Positions 54,163 through 61,918 of a DNA stretch of 64,000 nt are shown here, piece by piece. The notes below the pieces were generated by a model, which worked only from the letters and a program-made list of their open reading frames with translations, made no database searches and was not told the origin of the DNA. The stretch's first letter is position 1. Every line of letters begins with the position of its first letter. The translations under genes were made by a program, and so were the position numbers. The DNA is from Acrocarpospora catenulata (GTDB lineage: Bacteria; Actinomycetota; Actinomycetes; Streptosporangiales; Streptosporangiaceae): the NCBI RefSeq assembly GCF_018476525.1, contig NZ_JAHCST010000004.1, positions 186,001-250,000 on the forward strand, given 5' to 3'.

Positions 54163-55047
54163 GTGGAGATCGGCCTGGTTGACCTGTTCGACGGGTCGGC
54201 GCAACGGGATCCCGCGTACATGCGGGCGTTCGCGCTGACCGCCGAGGAGGCCGGGTTCTCCTCGTTGTGGCTGCCCGAGCATCTGGTCTTCTTCGAGGAG
54301 TACGAGTCGGCCTATCCCTATCCGGCCGCGCCGAACCCGGCCAACCCGGAGGTGTCCGAAGTGCACACCTACGGGGACGCCGCCGCGTCCGCGCCCCGGG
54401 TGGAGGCGGCCGTGGAGCAGGGGCTGCTCGAAGTGCTCCAGACCGCGGCCGAACTGTGCCGGCACACCACGCGGCTGCGGATCGGCTCCTCGGTGCTGCT
54501 GCTGCCGTTGCGGAACCCGCGCCTGCTCGTCGGCGAGCTGGCCACGCTCGACCTGCTCACCGGCGGGCGCTTCGACCTGGGCGTCGGGGTCGGCTGGTCG
54601 GCGGAGGAGTACGCCGCCGCCGGGGTGCCCTTCGCCGAGCGCGGCGCCCGCTTCGAGCGGAACCTGGCCGCCATTCCCGAACTGTGGGGGAAACAGGAGA
54701 TCGGGCGCCCCTTGCCGCGCGTCCTGGTGGGCGGCCACTCCCGCCCGGCCATCCGCCGCGCCGCCAGGTACGCCACCGGCTGGTACCCCTGGAACCTCAC
54801 CACCGGCGAATTCGCCCACCACCTGGCCGAGATCGAGGCCGGGCTGCGCGAGCACGGTCGGCCCCGCGAGGACTTCCATATCATCGCCGGGCTCCGCTTC
54901 CACGGCAGCCCCGCCGAACTCCGCCCGACCGTCGAGCGGTACCTGGAACTCGGCGCGGACGGCGTGAACCTCTCCCTGCGGATGACCCCCGAGACCTATC
55001 CCGAGACCATGCGCGAGGTCTCCCGAGCGCTGGGACTGGCGGCATGA
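54163..55047 (+). CDS. F420-dependent luciferase-like oxidoreductase
   Basis: 294 aa from GTG 54163 (GGAGCGG upstream). LLM family: MEIGLVDLFDGSAQRDPAYMRAFALTAEEAGFSSLWLPEHLVFFEEYES, RLRIGSSVLLLPLRNPRLLVGELATLDLLTGGRFDLGVGVGWSAEEYAAAGVPFAERGARF, PRVLVGGHSRPAIRRAARYATGWYPWNL. This pattern is typical of F420-dependent members. Its stop overlaps the next start (ATGA). Confidence 0.92.
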   Translation: MEIGLVDLFDGSAQRDPAYMRAFALTAEEAGFSSLWLPEHLVFFEEYESAYPYPAAPNPANPEVSEVHTYGDAAASAPRVEAAVEQGLLEVLQTAAELCRHTTRLRIGSSVLLLPLRNPRLLVGELATLDLLTGGRFDLGVGVGWSAEEYAAAGVPFAERGARFERNLAAIPELWGKQEIGRPLPRVLVGGHSRPAIRRAARYATGWYPWNLTTGEFAHHLAEIEAGLREHGRPREDFHIIAGLRFHGSPAELRPTVERYLELGADGVNLSLRMTPETYPETMREVSRALGLAA

Positions 55048-56234
55048 ACGACATCGAGGAGTTCCGGACACAGGCGCGGGACTGGCTGACCGCGCACGTG
55101 CCGAAGGAGCCGCTCGGCTCCTGGACCAGCCCCGAGGGCTTCGCCCAGCACCGCGCCTGGGAACGGGTGCTGTTCGAGGGCGGGTACGCCGCCGTCGACT
55201 GGCCCGAGGAGTACGGCGGGCGCGGCGCCGACCTGTTCCACACCATCGCCTTCGCCGAGGAGTACTACCGCGCCAAGGCCCCCGCCCGGATCAACATGGG
55301 CGGCCTCTACCTGCTCGGCCCGATCCTCATGCGGTACGGCACCGAGGAGCAGCGCCGCCGCTGGATCCCCCGGATGCTGTCCTGCGAGGACATCTGGTGC
55401 CAGGGCTTCAGCGAGCCCGACTCCGGCTCCGACCTGGCCTCGCTGCGCACCCAGGCGGTCCGCGAGGGCGACGAGTTCGTCGTCAACGGCCAGAAGATCT
55501 GGACGTCGTTCGGCGGCTTCGCCGACTGGATCTTCGCCCTGGTGCGGACCGATCCCGAGGCGGGCCGGGAGAACAAGCACCGGGGGATCACCTTCCTCTG
55601 CGTGGACCTGCGTACTCCGGGCGTGGAGGTGCGCCCGCTGGCCATGGTTGACGGCACCAAGGCGTTCGCCGAGGTGTTCTTCACCGACGTACGGGTGCCG
55701 GTGGCCAACGTGGTCGGGGAGGTCGGCGACGGCTGGCGGGTGGCGATGTCCACCCTCGGCTTCGAGCGCGGGGCCGTCTTCGGCGACCACGCCAAGTACT
55801 CCGCCGACGTGGCGTCCTTCGCCTCGCTGGTGCTGGCCTGTGGCCTGGAGTCCGACGCGCTCGCCCTGGACGAGCTGGGGCGGCTGTTCGTGGAGACCGA
55901 GGTGTACCGGGCCAACGTGTACCGGCTGGCCGCCCTCGCCGAGCAGGGCACCGACCTGGACCTACGGGCCAGCGTCAACAAGCTCTACTGGACCGAGACC
56001 CAGCACCACATCTTCGCGGCCGGGCTGGACCTAATGGGTGCTTTGTCCCCACTTGGATACGATTCATCCGTAATGCGTAATACGCTCTCCCCGCGTGCTT
56101 TTGAGGCGTGGGCCGACTGGCACCACCGCTACTGGTACGCCCGGGCCGCCATGATCTTCGGCGGCACCTCGGAGATCCAGCGGAACATCATCAGCGAACG
56201 CCTGCTCGGCCTGCCCAGGGAGCCCCGGCGATGA
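55044..56234 (+). CDS. acyl-CoA dehydrogenase (full-length)
   Basis: 396 aa. AAVDWPEEYGGRGADLFHTIAFAEEYYRAKAPARINMGG, WCQGFSEPDSGSDLASLRTQAVREGDEFVVNGQKIWTSFGGFADWIFALVRTD, VRPLAMVDGTKAFAEVFFTDVRVPVANVVGEVGDGWRVAMSTLGFERG, and IFGGTSEIQRNIISERLLGLPREP. Resembles steroid-type FadE alpha subunits that pair with a short ACAD. The natural partner would be the next gene, overlapping by 4 bases, but that gene is truncated. Confidence 0.93.
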   Translation: MNDIEEFRTQARDWLTAHVPKEPLGSWTSPEGFAQHRAWERVLFEGGYAAVDWPEEYGGRGADLFHTIAFAEEYYRAKAPARINMGGLYLLGPILMRYGTEEQRRRWIPRMLSCEDIWCQGFSEPDSGSDLASLRTQAVREGDEFVVNGQKIWTSFGGFADWIFALVRTDPEAGRENKHRGITFLCVDLRTPGVEVRPLAMVDGTKAFAEVFFTDVRVPVANVVGEVGDGWRVAMSTLGFERGAVFGDHAKYSADVASFASLVLACGLESDALALDELGRLFVETEVYRANVYRLAALAEQGTDLDLRASVNKLYWTETQHHIFAAGLDLMGALSPLGYDSSVMRNTLSPRAFEAWADWHHRYWYARAAMIFGGTSEIQRNIISERLLGLPREPRR

Positions 56235-56869
56235 ACGTCCCCCTCGACGAAGATCAGCGTGAACTGCTCAAGCTCACCCGCCGCCTCCTGGAGGAGCACG
56301 CGAGCGAGGATCACCTGCGCCGCCGGATGAACCTGGACGCCGCCCACGATCCGGATCTGTGGCGGCGACTGGCCGACCTCGGCCTGATCTCCCTGGTGCT
56401 GGACGAACGCTGGGGCGGAGTCGGCCTGGGCGAACACGTACTGGCCCCCGTCCTGCACCTGCTGGGCGAGTTCGCCGTCCCCGAACCCTTCCTGGAAACC
56501 GTGGTGGCCGCCCTCCTCATCCAGGAGGCGTGCCCCGAGGAGTTCGCGGCGGCCTGGCTGCCGCGTATTGCCTCCGGCGACGCCGTGGTGGCCTTGTCGT
56601 TCGGGGCCCGTACGCCGGTCGTGCCTTATGCGGCTTCGGCGGATCTGGTGCTGGTATGCGATGGCGGCGTGGCCGCCGTCGAGACGGCGCCCAACGGCCC
56701 CGGCGGAGCCGGGTCCGGACCCGAAGGGTCAGAAGGGTGGGTGGGTGGGACGACAACCGCAAGTTCGGCGAAGCCGCCGGGTGGTCTTGGTCGTGGAGCC
56801 ATTGGAGGAAGGACTGCGCGTCGGCGCGGGAGCTGCCTGGGGGTTTGGGGCGGCCGTTGGCGTAGGTGA
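56231..56869 (+). pseudogene. acyl-CoA dehydrogenase N-terminal half, truncated at a rearrangement junction
   Basis: Open frame of 212 aa. The first 155 or so residues are a normal ACAD start (LDEDQRELLKLTRRLLEEHASEDHLRRRMN, LGLISLVLDERWGGVGLGEHVLAPVLHLLGEFAVPEPFLETVVAALL, ADLVLVCDGGVAAVETAP). Then homology stops (about base 56700) and the frame runs through Gly/Arg/Ser-rich sequence antisense to an SCO6045-like gene. The FAD and C-terminal helical domains (about 200 residues) are missing, so a functional dehydrogenase is unlikely. Confidence 0.75.
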
Positions 56870-57077
56870 AGAAGGTGCGGGGGAAGTCGGGGCCGAGGGT
56901 GGCCACGACGTCGGGGAGAGCCGCCGCGACCAGGCCACGGCGTTTGGCGATCAGGCTGTGGGACTGGACGCGGAGGCGTACCGGGTCGAAGCCCGGAGGG
57001 TTGGGAGCACCCGCGACCAGGGCGGCGAGCAGGTCGCGCTGCGCGTCCGCCAGGCGACGGCGTGGGTCATCGTTCAT
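56517..57077 (-). CDS. SCO6045-like protein (partner of DUF692), C-terminus fused to antisense acyl-CoA dehydrogenase sequence
   Basis: 186 aa from ATG 57077 (GAGGAT upstream). The first 110 residues (RRRLADAQRDLLAALVAGAPNPPGFDPVRLRVQSHSLIAKRRGLVAAALPDVVATLGPDFPRTFFTYANGRPKP, then ADAQSFLQWLHDQD) match the small SCO6045-type proteins encoded next to DUF692 genes. From about base 56750 onward the frame is Arg/Pro-rich antisense sequence of the truncated acyl-CoA dehydrogenase, so the original end has probably been replaced. By analogy to DUF692 partners it may bind or present the peptide substrate. Confidence 0.75.
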   Translation of the reverse strand: MNDDPRRRLADAQRDLLAALVAGAPNPPGFDPVRLRVQSHSLIAKRRGLVAAALPDVVATLGPDFPRTFFTYANGRPKPPGSSRADAQSFLQWLHDQDHPAASPNLRLSSHPPTLLTLRVRTRLRRGRWAPSRRRPRRHRIPAPDPPKPHKARPAYGPRTTRPPRRRRRQYAAARPPRTPRGTPPG

Positions 57078-57107
57078 GGGCGGATCCTCGTCCACGGCGT
57101 TCCGTTG

Positions 57108-57227
57108 TTCACCGGGGCTTCATGGATGCTGCTCACTGGGGCTTCATGGCGGCTGCTCACCAGGGGTCCATGGAAACTGTTCGCCGGGGATCCATGGAAA
57201 CTGCTCACCGGGGCTTCATGGCGGTGC
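57108..57227. repeat. five tandem copies of a 24-base repeat
   Basis: Units begin at 57108, 57132, 57156, 57180 and 57204; a typical unit starts CTCACCGGGGCTTCATGG. The unit at 57204 contains the last codons and stop of the DUF692 gene, so the array looks like an expansion of that gene's 3' end into the gap before the SCO6045-like gene. On the minus strand most units contain ATG AAG/GAT CCC followed by a stop or Arg codon. Confidence 0.85.
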
Positions 57228-58071
57228 GGATCTTGTCGAGTTCGGCGGCGAGGGTGGCGTCGCTGGGGTAGTTGTCGTCCCATTCGAGGAGGACCCCCGG
57301 TGGGCGTACCCGGGCGCAGAGTTCGGTCAGCACGTCGAGGATGGCGTCGGGGACGGCGGCGGTGTGGGTGTCGTGCCAGATGCCGTCGTGGCTGTGGCCG
57401 CCGGCCACGTGGACGTAGGCCAGTTCGGCGAGCGGGAGCCGGTCCAGGGCGTCCCGGGCGTCCGAGCCCAGGTTGACCTCGTTGGTGTAGAGGTTGGCGA
57501 CGTCGATCAGGAGTTTGATCCCAGTACGTTCGACAAGTTCGCCAAGAAAGTCCGCCTCGGTGAGTTCGTCGTCGGGCCAGCCGAAGAGAGCGGCCACGTT
57601 CTCCAGGGCAAGCGGCACCGGCAAACAGTCCTGAGCAATCCGAATGTTCTCCACGACGACGTCAAGAGCGTCCCGGGTACGCGGAACAGGCAGCAGATGC
57701 CCAGCCTCCATACCGTCCCCACGGACGAAGGCGAGATGCTCACTGACCAGGGGCGCATCCAGAGCCTCCGCACAGGCCGCCAAATGCTCAAGTCGCGAAA
57801 TTTCGGGCCTGTCGGCCCCACCGATCCCGAGCGCGACACCATGCGGAATCACCGGAACCCCCCGCCCCCGCAACACCCGCAACGACTCCGGAACCCGCCC
57901 CGGCCGAACGCCTTCCGCGATCACCTCGACGAACTCCACCCCAGCCAGCCGCTCCACGGTCAGATCGATCTCCGCCCGCCAGCCGATACCAACCCCGAGC
58001 TCAACCCCCCCACCCGATTCCACACGACCGCCGGATTCCACACGACCGCTCAGCGCCGGATCAGCCGCCAC
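57205..58071 (-). CDS. DUF692 multinuclear iron enzyme (MbnB/TglH family)
   Basis: 288 aa if GTG 58071 is used, which overlaps the upstream stop by 11 bases; GTGs at 58080, 58041 and 58023 are alternatives. TIM-barrel iron enzymes of this family oxidise Cys residues in ribosomal peptides. Conserved pieces are all present: [48 protein letters not shown] (His/Glu), [27 protein letters not shown] (Asp/Asn), [24 protein letters not shown] (His/Asp/His), and [10 protein letters not shown] (Glu). The gene lies between a protein with a Gly/Cys tail and an SCO6045-like partner. Confidence 0.88.
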   Translation of the reverse strand: MAADPALSGRVESGGRVESGGGVELGVGIGWRAEIDLTVERLAGVEFVEVIAEGVRPGRVPESLRVLRGRGVPVIPHGVALGIGGADRPEISRLEHLAACAEALDAPLVSEHLAFVRGDGMEAGHLLPVPRTRDALDVVVENIRIAQDCLPVPLALENVAALFGWPDDELTEADFLGELVERTGIKLLIDVANLYTNEVNLGSDARDALDRLPLAELAYVHVAGGHSHDGIWHDTHTAAVPDAILDVLTELCARVRPPGVLLEWDDNYPSDATLAAELDKIRTAMKPR

Positions 58072-59128
58072 CGCATCCACCACCACCACAACCGCCGCCC
58101 CCGCAGCTACTGCCACCCCCACAACTCGACCCACCCCCGCCGAAGTCACCCCCGCCGATCCCGCCGCCGAAGTCCCCGCCGCCGATCCCGCCCCCGAAGT
58201 CCCCGTACCCACCGGAATCACCACCCCCGGTGGACCCGCCACAGGCACCGGCCGCACACCCCCCGGCCTGGCTGCCGACGTACTTGCCCTCCTCCCGCGA
58301 GATCTCCCCCGCGATCCCAGGATCGATCTCGCTGAGCCCGTACAACGCCACCGCCCCGGCCACCGCCGCGTACGCCGCCGTACCCACCTGCACCGGCGCC
58401 TGGTGATGGACGTGATGGTCGTTTTCCCACACATGCGGCGAGTAGGACGACCCAGACCCCCGCCGGTACTGACCGCGTGCGTTGACCAGCATCTCCCGCC
58501 CCGCGTTGGTCAGCAGATTGCGCAGGGTCTGCCGATGCACCAGATAGGTGATCAACCCGTACAGCGCAACCGGCACGAGGAGAACCAACCCCAAGATGTT
58601 CCCCACCGACACAGGCACGAAGAAGATGATCGACACCACCCCACCGACCCAGGAGACGTCGGCCAGCACGACCAGCCACCCAAGGGATCGGTTGATCCCC
58701 CGCGCCTGGGTGAGCGCACTGTCGGGAACCAGATAGGCCCGCCCCACCAGCCGGTGCATCACCCCGGTCATCGCGGGCCCCCACGCCACGGCCCGCCGCA
58801 CCTCACTCGCCGTACGCCCACCGGGCACCGCGGCAAGATCGAGGATCTCCTGCTCCAGCGCCTCCCGCGCCCCGCCGGCCCCGGCGACGGTGGCCAGCCG
58901 CCCACCCCGGGAGACCCGCAGCTTGCCCTGCGCGCTGAGCATCGCGATGGCCGTGTTCACCGCCCGCCGCGGCCCACCGGCCAGATAGGCCAGCTCGTAG
59001 GCGTCCAGCCCGGCCGAACCGAGCACATGGGAGACCCGCACCCGCCGATGTTCGCGCCGCAGCCGCGACGCGGTGGAGAAGATGGCCACCGCGATGACGA
59101 TCGCGGGGACGAGAAGCACGAACTCCAT
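58061..59128 (-). CDS. TIGR04222-type membrane protein with Gly/Cys-rich C-terminal tail
   Basis: 355 aa, ATG 59128 after AGGAGG. An N-terminal membrane helix ([18 protein letters not shown]) is followed by a winged-helix-like cytoplasmic part ([58 protein letters not shown]). Two more helices follow ([40 protein letters not shown]). The last 65 residues are almost only Gly with six Cys, Ser and Asp: [19 protein letters not shown] repeats, [26 protein letters not shown]04222 proteins commonly end like this and their genes neighbour DUF692. I infer that the tail Cys are the DUF692 substrate. Confidence 0.85.
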   Translation of the reverse strand: MEFVLLVPAIVIAVAIFSTASRLRREHRRVRVSHVLGSAGLDAYELAYLAGGPRRAVNTAIAMLSAQGKLRVSRGGRLATVAGAGGAREALEQEILDLAAVPGGRTASEVRRAVAWGPAMTGVMHRLVGRAYLVPDSALTQARGINRSLGWLVVLADVSWVGGVVSIIFFVPVSVGNILGLVLLVPVALYGLITYLVHRQTLRNLLTNAGREMLVNARGQYRRGSGSSYSPHVWENDHHVHHQAPVQVGTAAYAAVAGAVALYGLSEIDPGIAGEISREEGKYVGSQAGGCAAGACGGSTGGGDSGGYGDFGGGIGGGDFGGGIGGGDFGGGGSSCGGGSSCGGGGCGGGGCGGG

Positions 59129-59281
59129 GTCGCCTCCTGGGGGACTCCCCTCTGACAGGTAGACGATTCCACGCCCCAGGAAGTTTCACCACATTCGGTA
59201 CGGCTCACGCCTGGCGGGACGTGAGCCGTACCGGACGAATCGGAACACCCGGCGACGCTGGCGGGCGTTCCAGTCAGGGGA

Positions 59282-61078
59282 TCAGCCCAGCCGGGCCACC
59301 AGCGCGTCGTACTCGTCCCAGAGTTCACGCGGCAGTTTGCTGCCGAAGGTGGCGAAGTGCTCGGGAATCAGCGCCGCCTCCTCCCGCCAGACCTCGCGGT
59401 CCACGGTGAGCAGCAGTTCCAGGTCGGCCGGGCTGATGTCCAGCCCTTCGGTGTCCAGTTCGGCGGGAAGCAGCCCGATCGGCGTCTGGACCGCCTCGGC
59501 CTCGCCGTTGAGCCGCTCCACGATCCACTTGAGGACCCGGCTGTTCTCCCCGAACCCGGGCCACACGAACCGGCCGGCGTCGTCCTTCCGGAACCAGTTG
59601 ACGTAGTAGATGCGCGGCAGCCGGGCTCCGGGCGTGCGCCCGACGCGCAGCCAGTGGCCGAAGTAGTCGCCCATGTGGTAGCCGCAGAACGGCAGCATGG
59701 CGAACGGGTCCCGGCGCAGCTCGCCGACCTTGCCCTCGGCGGCCGCGGTCTTCTCCGAGGCCACGTTGGCACCGAGAAAGACGCCCTGCGCCCAGCTGAA
59801 CGACTCGGTCACCAGCGGTACGGCGGTGGCGCGGCGCCCGCCGAACAGGATCGCCGAGATGGGCACGCCGTCCGGGTTCTGCCACTCCTTGGCGATGGTC
59901 GGGCACTGCTCGGCCGGGGTGGTGAAGCGGGCGTTCGGGTGTGCGGCGGGCTCGGGCGAGTCCGGGGTCCAGGAGCGGCCGCGCCAGTCGGTCAGGTGCG
60001 CGGGCGGCTCGTCGGTCAAGCCCTCCCACCAGACGTCGCCGTCGTCGGTGAGCGCGACGTTGGTGAAGATGCTGTTGCCCCAGAGCGTCTTGATCGCGTT
60101 GGCGTTGGTGGTCTGGCCGGTGCCCGGGGCCACGCCGAAGAAGCCCGCCTCGGGGTTGATGGCGTAGAGCCGGCCGTCGGGGCCGAAGCGCATCCAGGCG
60201 ATGTCGTCGCCGATGGTCTCCACCTTCCAGCCGGGGATGGTCGGCTGGAGCATGGCCAGGTTGGTCTTGCCGCAGGCGGACGGGAAGGCGGCCGCCACGT
60301 ACCTGGCCTCACCCTTGGGCGGGGTGAGCTTGAGGATCAGCATGTGCTCGGCCAGCCAGCCCTCGTCCCTGGCCATGGTGCTGGCGATGCGGAGCGCGTA
60401 GCACTTCTTGCCCAGCAGGGCGTTGCCGCCGTAGCCGGAGCCGTACGACCAGATCTCCCTGGTCTCCGGGAAGTGGCTGATGTACTTGGTCTGGTTGCAC
60501 GGCCAGGGCACGTCGGCCTGGCCCGGCTCCAGCGGGGCGCCGACCGAGTGCACGGCCTTGACGAAATCGCCCCGCTCCTCGATCAGGCGGAGCGCGTCCT
60601 CCCCCATCCGGGTCATCACCCGCATGGATACCGCCACGTACGCCGAGTCGGTGATCTCCACGCCGAGCTGCGAGATGCTGCCGCCCAGGGGGCCCATGCA
60701 GAACGGGACGACGTACATGGTCCGCCCGCGCATGCAGCCCCGGAAGAGCTTGCCGAAGGTGGCGCGCATCTCGGCGGGCGCGATCCAGTTGTTGGTCGGG
60801 CCGGCGTCTTCCTCGCGCTCGGAGCAGATGAAGGTACGGTCCTCCACCCGGGCCACGTCGCTCGGGTCTGAGGCCGCGTGGAAGCTGTTGGGCCGCTGGA
60901 TCAGCCGCGTGAGGGTGCCCTGGTCGACCAGGAGGTTGGTGAGCCGGGTCCACTCCGCCTCGGAGCCGTCACACCATTCGATCCGGTCCGGCTCGGTCAG
61001 TTCGGCGATCTCGGTCACCCAGTCCGCCAGACCCGCGTGACTGGTCGGGTGGCGCGCTATGTCAGAAATGACGGACAT
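59282..61078 (-). CDS. pckG: GTP-dependent phosphoenolpyruvate carboxykinase
   Basis: 598 aa from ATG 61078 (AAGGAG upstream). Converts oxaloacetate to phosphoenolpyruvate, entry step of gluconeogenesis. Motifs: [77 protein letters not shown] (kinase-1a loop with reactive Cys), [30 protein letters not shown] (kinase-2), [16 protein letters not shown], and FPMGDYF-like NPF region [10 protein letters not shown]. Length is typical. Up to three DasR/NagR-like sites lie 70-230 bases upstream. Confidence 0.96.
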   Translation of the reverse strand: MSVISDIARHPTSHAGLADWVTEIAELTEPDRIEWCDGSEAEWTRLTNLLVDQGTLTRLIQRPNSFHAASDPSDVARVEDRTFICSEREEDAGPTNNWIAPAEMRATFGKLFRGCMRGRTMYVVPFCMGPLGGSISQLGVEITDSAYVAVSMRVMTRMGEDALRLIEERGDFVKAVHSVGAPLEPGQADVPWPCNQTKYISHFPETREIWSYGSGYGGNALLGKKCYALRIASTMARDEGWLAEHMLILKLTPPKGEARYVAAAFPSACGKTNLAMLQPTIPGWKVETIGDDIAWMRFGPDGRLYAINPEAGFFGVAPGTGQTTNANAIKTLWGNSIFTNVALTDDGDVWWEGLTDEPPAHLTDWRGRSWTPDSPEPAAHPNARFTTPAEQCPTIAKEWQNPDGVPISAILFGGRRATAVPLVTESFSWAQGVFLGANVASEKTAAAEGKVGELRRDPFAMLPFCGYHMGDYFGHWLRVGRTPGARLPRIYYVNWFRKDDAGRFVWPGFGENSRVLKWIVERLNGEAEAVQTPIGLLPAELDTEGLDISPADLELLLTVDREVWREEAALIPEHFATFGSKLPRELWDEYDALVARLG

Positions 61079-61145
61079 CCGGGACGGCTCCTTTGTCTCG
61101 CAGGGGCCAAATCATCATTGACGATTCACACGCAATCCATCCAAT

Positions 61146-61309
61146 TGGCATAGACCAGTGCGATTTTACCGTCTCCGCAGGCGTCAAGACGCAGGTCAGA
61201 GCCGCTGCGACGCCCAAAATCCGGCCCGATTCAAAGAAAAACGCCGTCCCCCTTACCAAGATTTTCCGGCCTGCCTATTGGTATAGGCCAATGGCGGTGG
61301 TCCAGACCT
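61146..61309 (-). promoter_or_regulatory. cluster of DasR/NagR-like operator sites upstream of pckG
   Basis: TGGCATAGACCA (61146-61157), TGGTATAGGCCA (61279-61290) and TGGTCCAGACCT (61298-61309) each match the DasR/NagR-type core TGGTCTAGACCA (or TGGTATAGACCA) at about 10 or more of 12 positions. The first two also share flanking ATTGG and TG, i.e. about 18 similar bases. They lie in the 245-base gap between pckG and the next minus-strand gene. The rest of the gap shows nothing definite. Confidence 0.5.
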
Positions 61310-61323
61310 TTTTTGGTAATGGT

Positions 61324-61842
61324 TTAGTCCACTACGTCGGGCCCCTCGGCCCGGACCCGATCCACGTGCTGAAGGGCATCCCGCAGGTCAGCGAGCCAGG
61401 TGTCGGTGTGTTTGCCGACCAGGCGGACGCACCAGGCCAGCGCGTCGGAGCGGCTGCGCGCGACACCTGCGGCGACAAGTGTGTCGAGCGTCTGCCGTTC
61501 GGGCTGCCGGAGCCGGGTCATCACCGGCACCGAAAGAGTGGTGAACATCACTGTCTCGGGTCCGACCGTGACCCCCCAGGAGACCTTCCGGCGGAACCGG
61601 TGCTCGGCCTCCCTGGCGATGTCGATCCGGCGCTCCCGGGTCTCCTCGCGGAAACGCTCGACGTACCCCTCAAGGGCGGCGGCGCGCTCGACCTCGGGCA
61701 GGTCGTCGACGACGGTCAGCGGCGGGAGCGCACCGAGCACGGTGATCTCCTCGCGGTCCAGCACGATCTCCGGGCGTTCGGTGAACCAGCCCTCGGGGAG
61801 CCGCCCGGTGAACCAGCCTTTCAGCTGTTCCTCTGCATTCAT
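61324..61842 (-). CDS. hypothetical protein with possible C-terminal ribbon-helix-helix
   Basis: 172 aa from ATG 61842; TAATGT seven bases upstream suggests a leaderless transcript. The C-terminal 55 residues (FTTLSVPVMTRLRQPERQTLDTLVAAGVARSRSDALAWCVRLVGKH) look like a CopG-type strand-helix-helix (LSVPVMTRL, LDTLVAAG, RSRSDALAW). The N-terminal part is acidic/basic helical (RFREETRERRIDIAREAEHRFRRKVSWGV). Function not recognised. An inverted repeat covers its -10 box, which fits autoregulation if the ribbon-helix-helix reading is right. Confidence 0.7.
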   Translation of the reverse strand: MNAEEQLKGWFTGRLPEGWFTERPEIVLDREEITVLGALPPLTVVDDLPEVERAAALEGYVERFREETRERRIDIAREAEHRFRRKVSWGVTVGPETVMFTTLSVPVMTRLRQPERQTLDTLVAAGVARSRSDALAWCVRLVGKHTDTWLADLRDALQHVDRVRAEGPDVVD

Positions 61843-61858
61843 GTAATCAACATTACAT
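61841..61858. promoter_or_regulatory. inverted repeat ATGTAAT-CAAC-ATTACAT between divergent genes
   Basis: Perfect 7-base arms (61841-61847, 61852-61858) around CAAC. It covers the start codon and -10 (TAATGT, minus strand, 61855-61850) of the 61842 gene. Candidate repressor site. Confidence 0.55.
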
Positions 61859-61881
61859 CGATTACGCCCGCGAGCAAGAGA

Positions 61882-61918
61882 TTGACGGTGACTAGTTTTT
61901 GAGAGTTACTATCAATTC
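61882..61918 (+). promoter_or_regulatory. promoter of the MFS gene, leaderless
   Basis: -35 TTGACG (61882-61887), 18-19 base spacer, -10 TTACTAT (61906-61912), then six bases to the ATG at 61919. Transcription should begin at or next to the start codon. Confidence 0.6.

Noticed and set aside
58001-58050. Two near-identical CGTGTGGAATC segments at the DUF692 5' end as a regulatory repeat
   Set aside because: Short in-frame coding duplication (RVESGG) close to the uncertain start; nothing indicates a regulatory role.
57644-59155. 503-codon plus-strand frame rich in Thr/Pro/Arg opposite the DUF692 and TIGR04222 genes
   Set aside because: Antisense of the Gly/Cys tail and of DUF692; no ribosome site and no recognisable domain.
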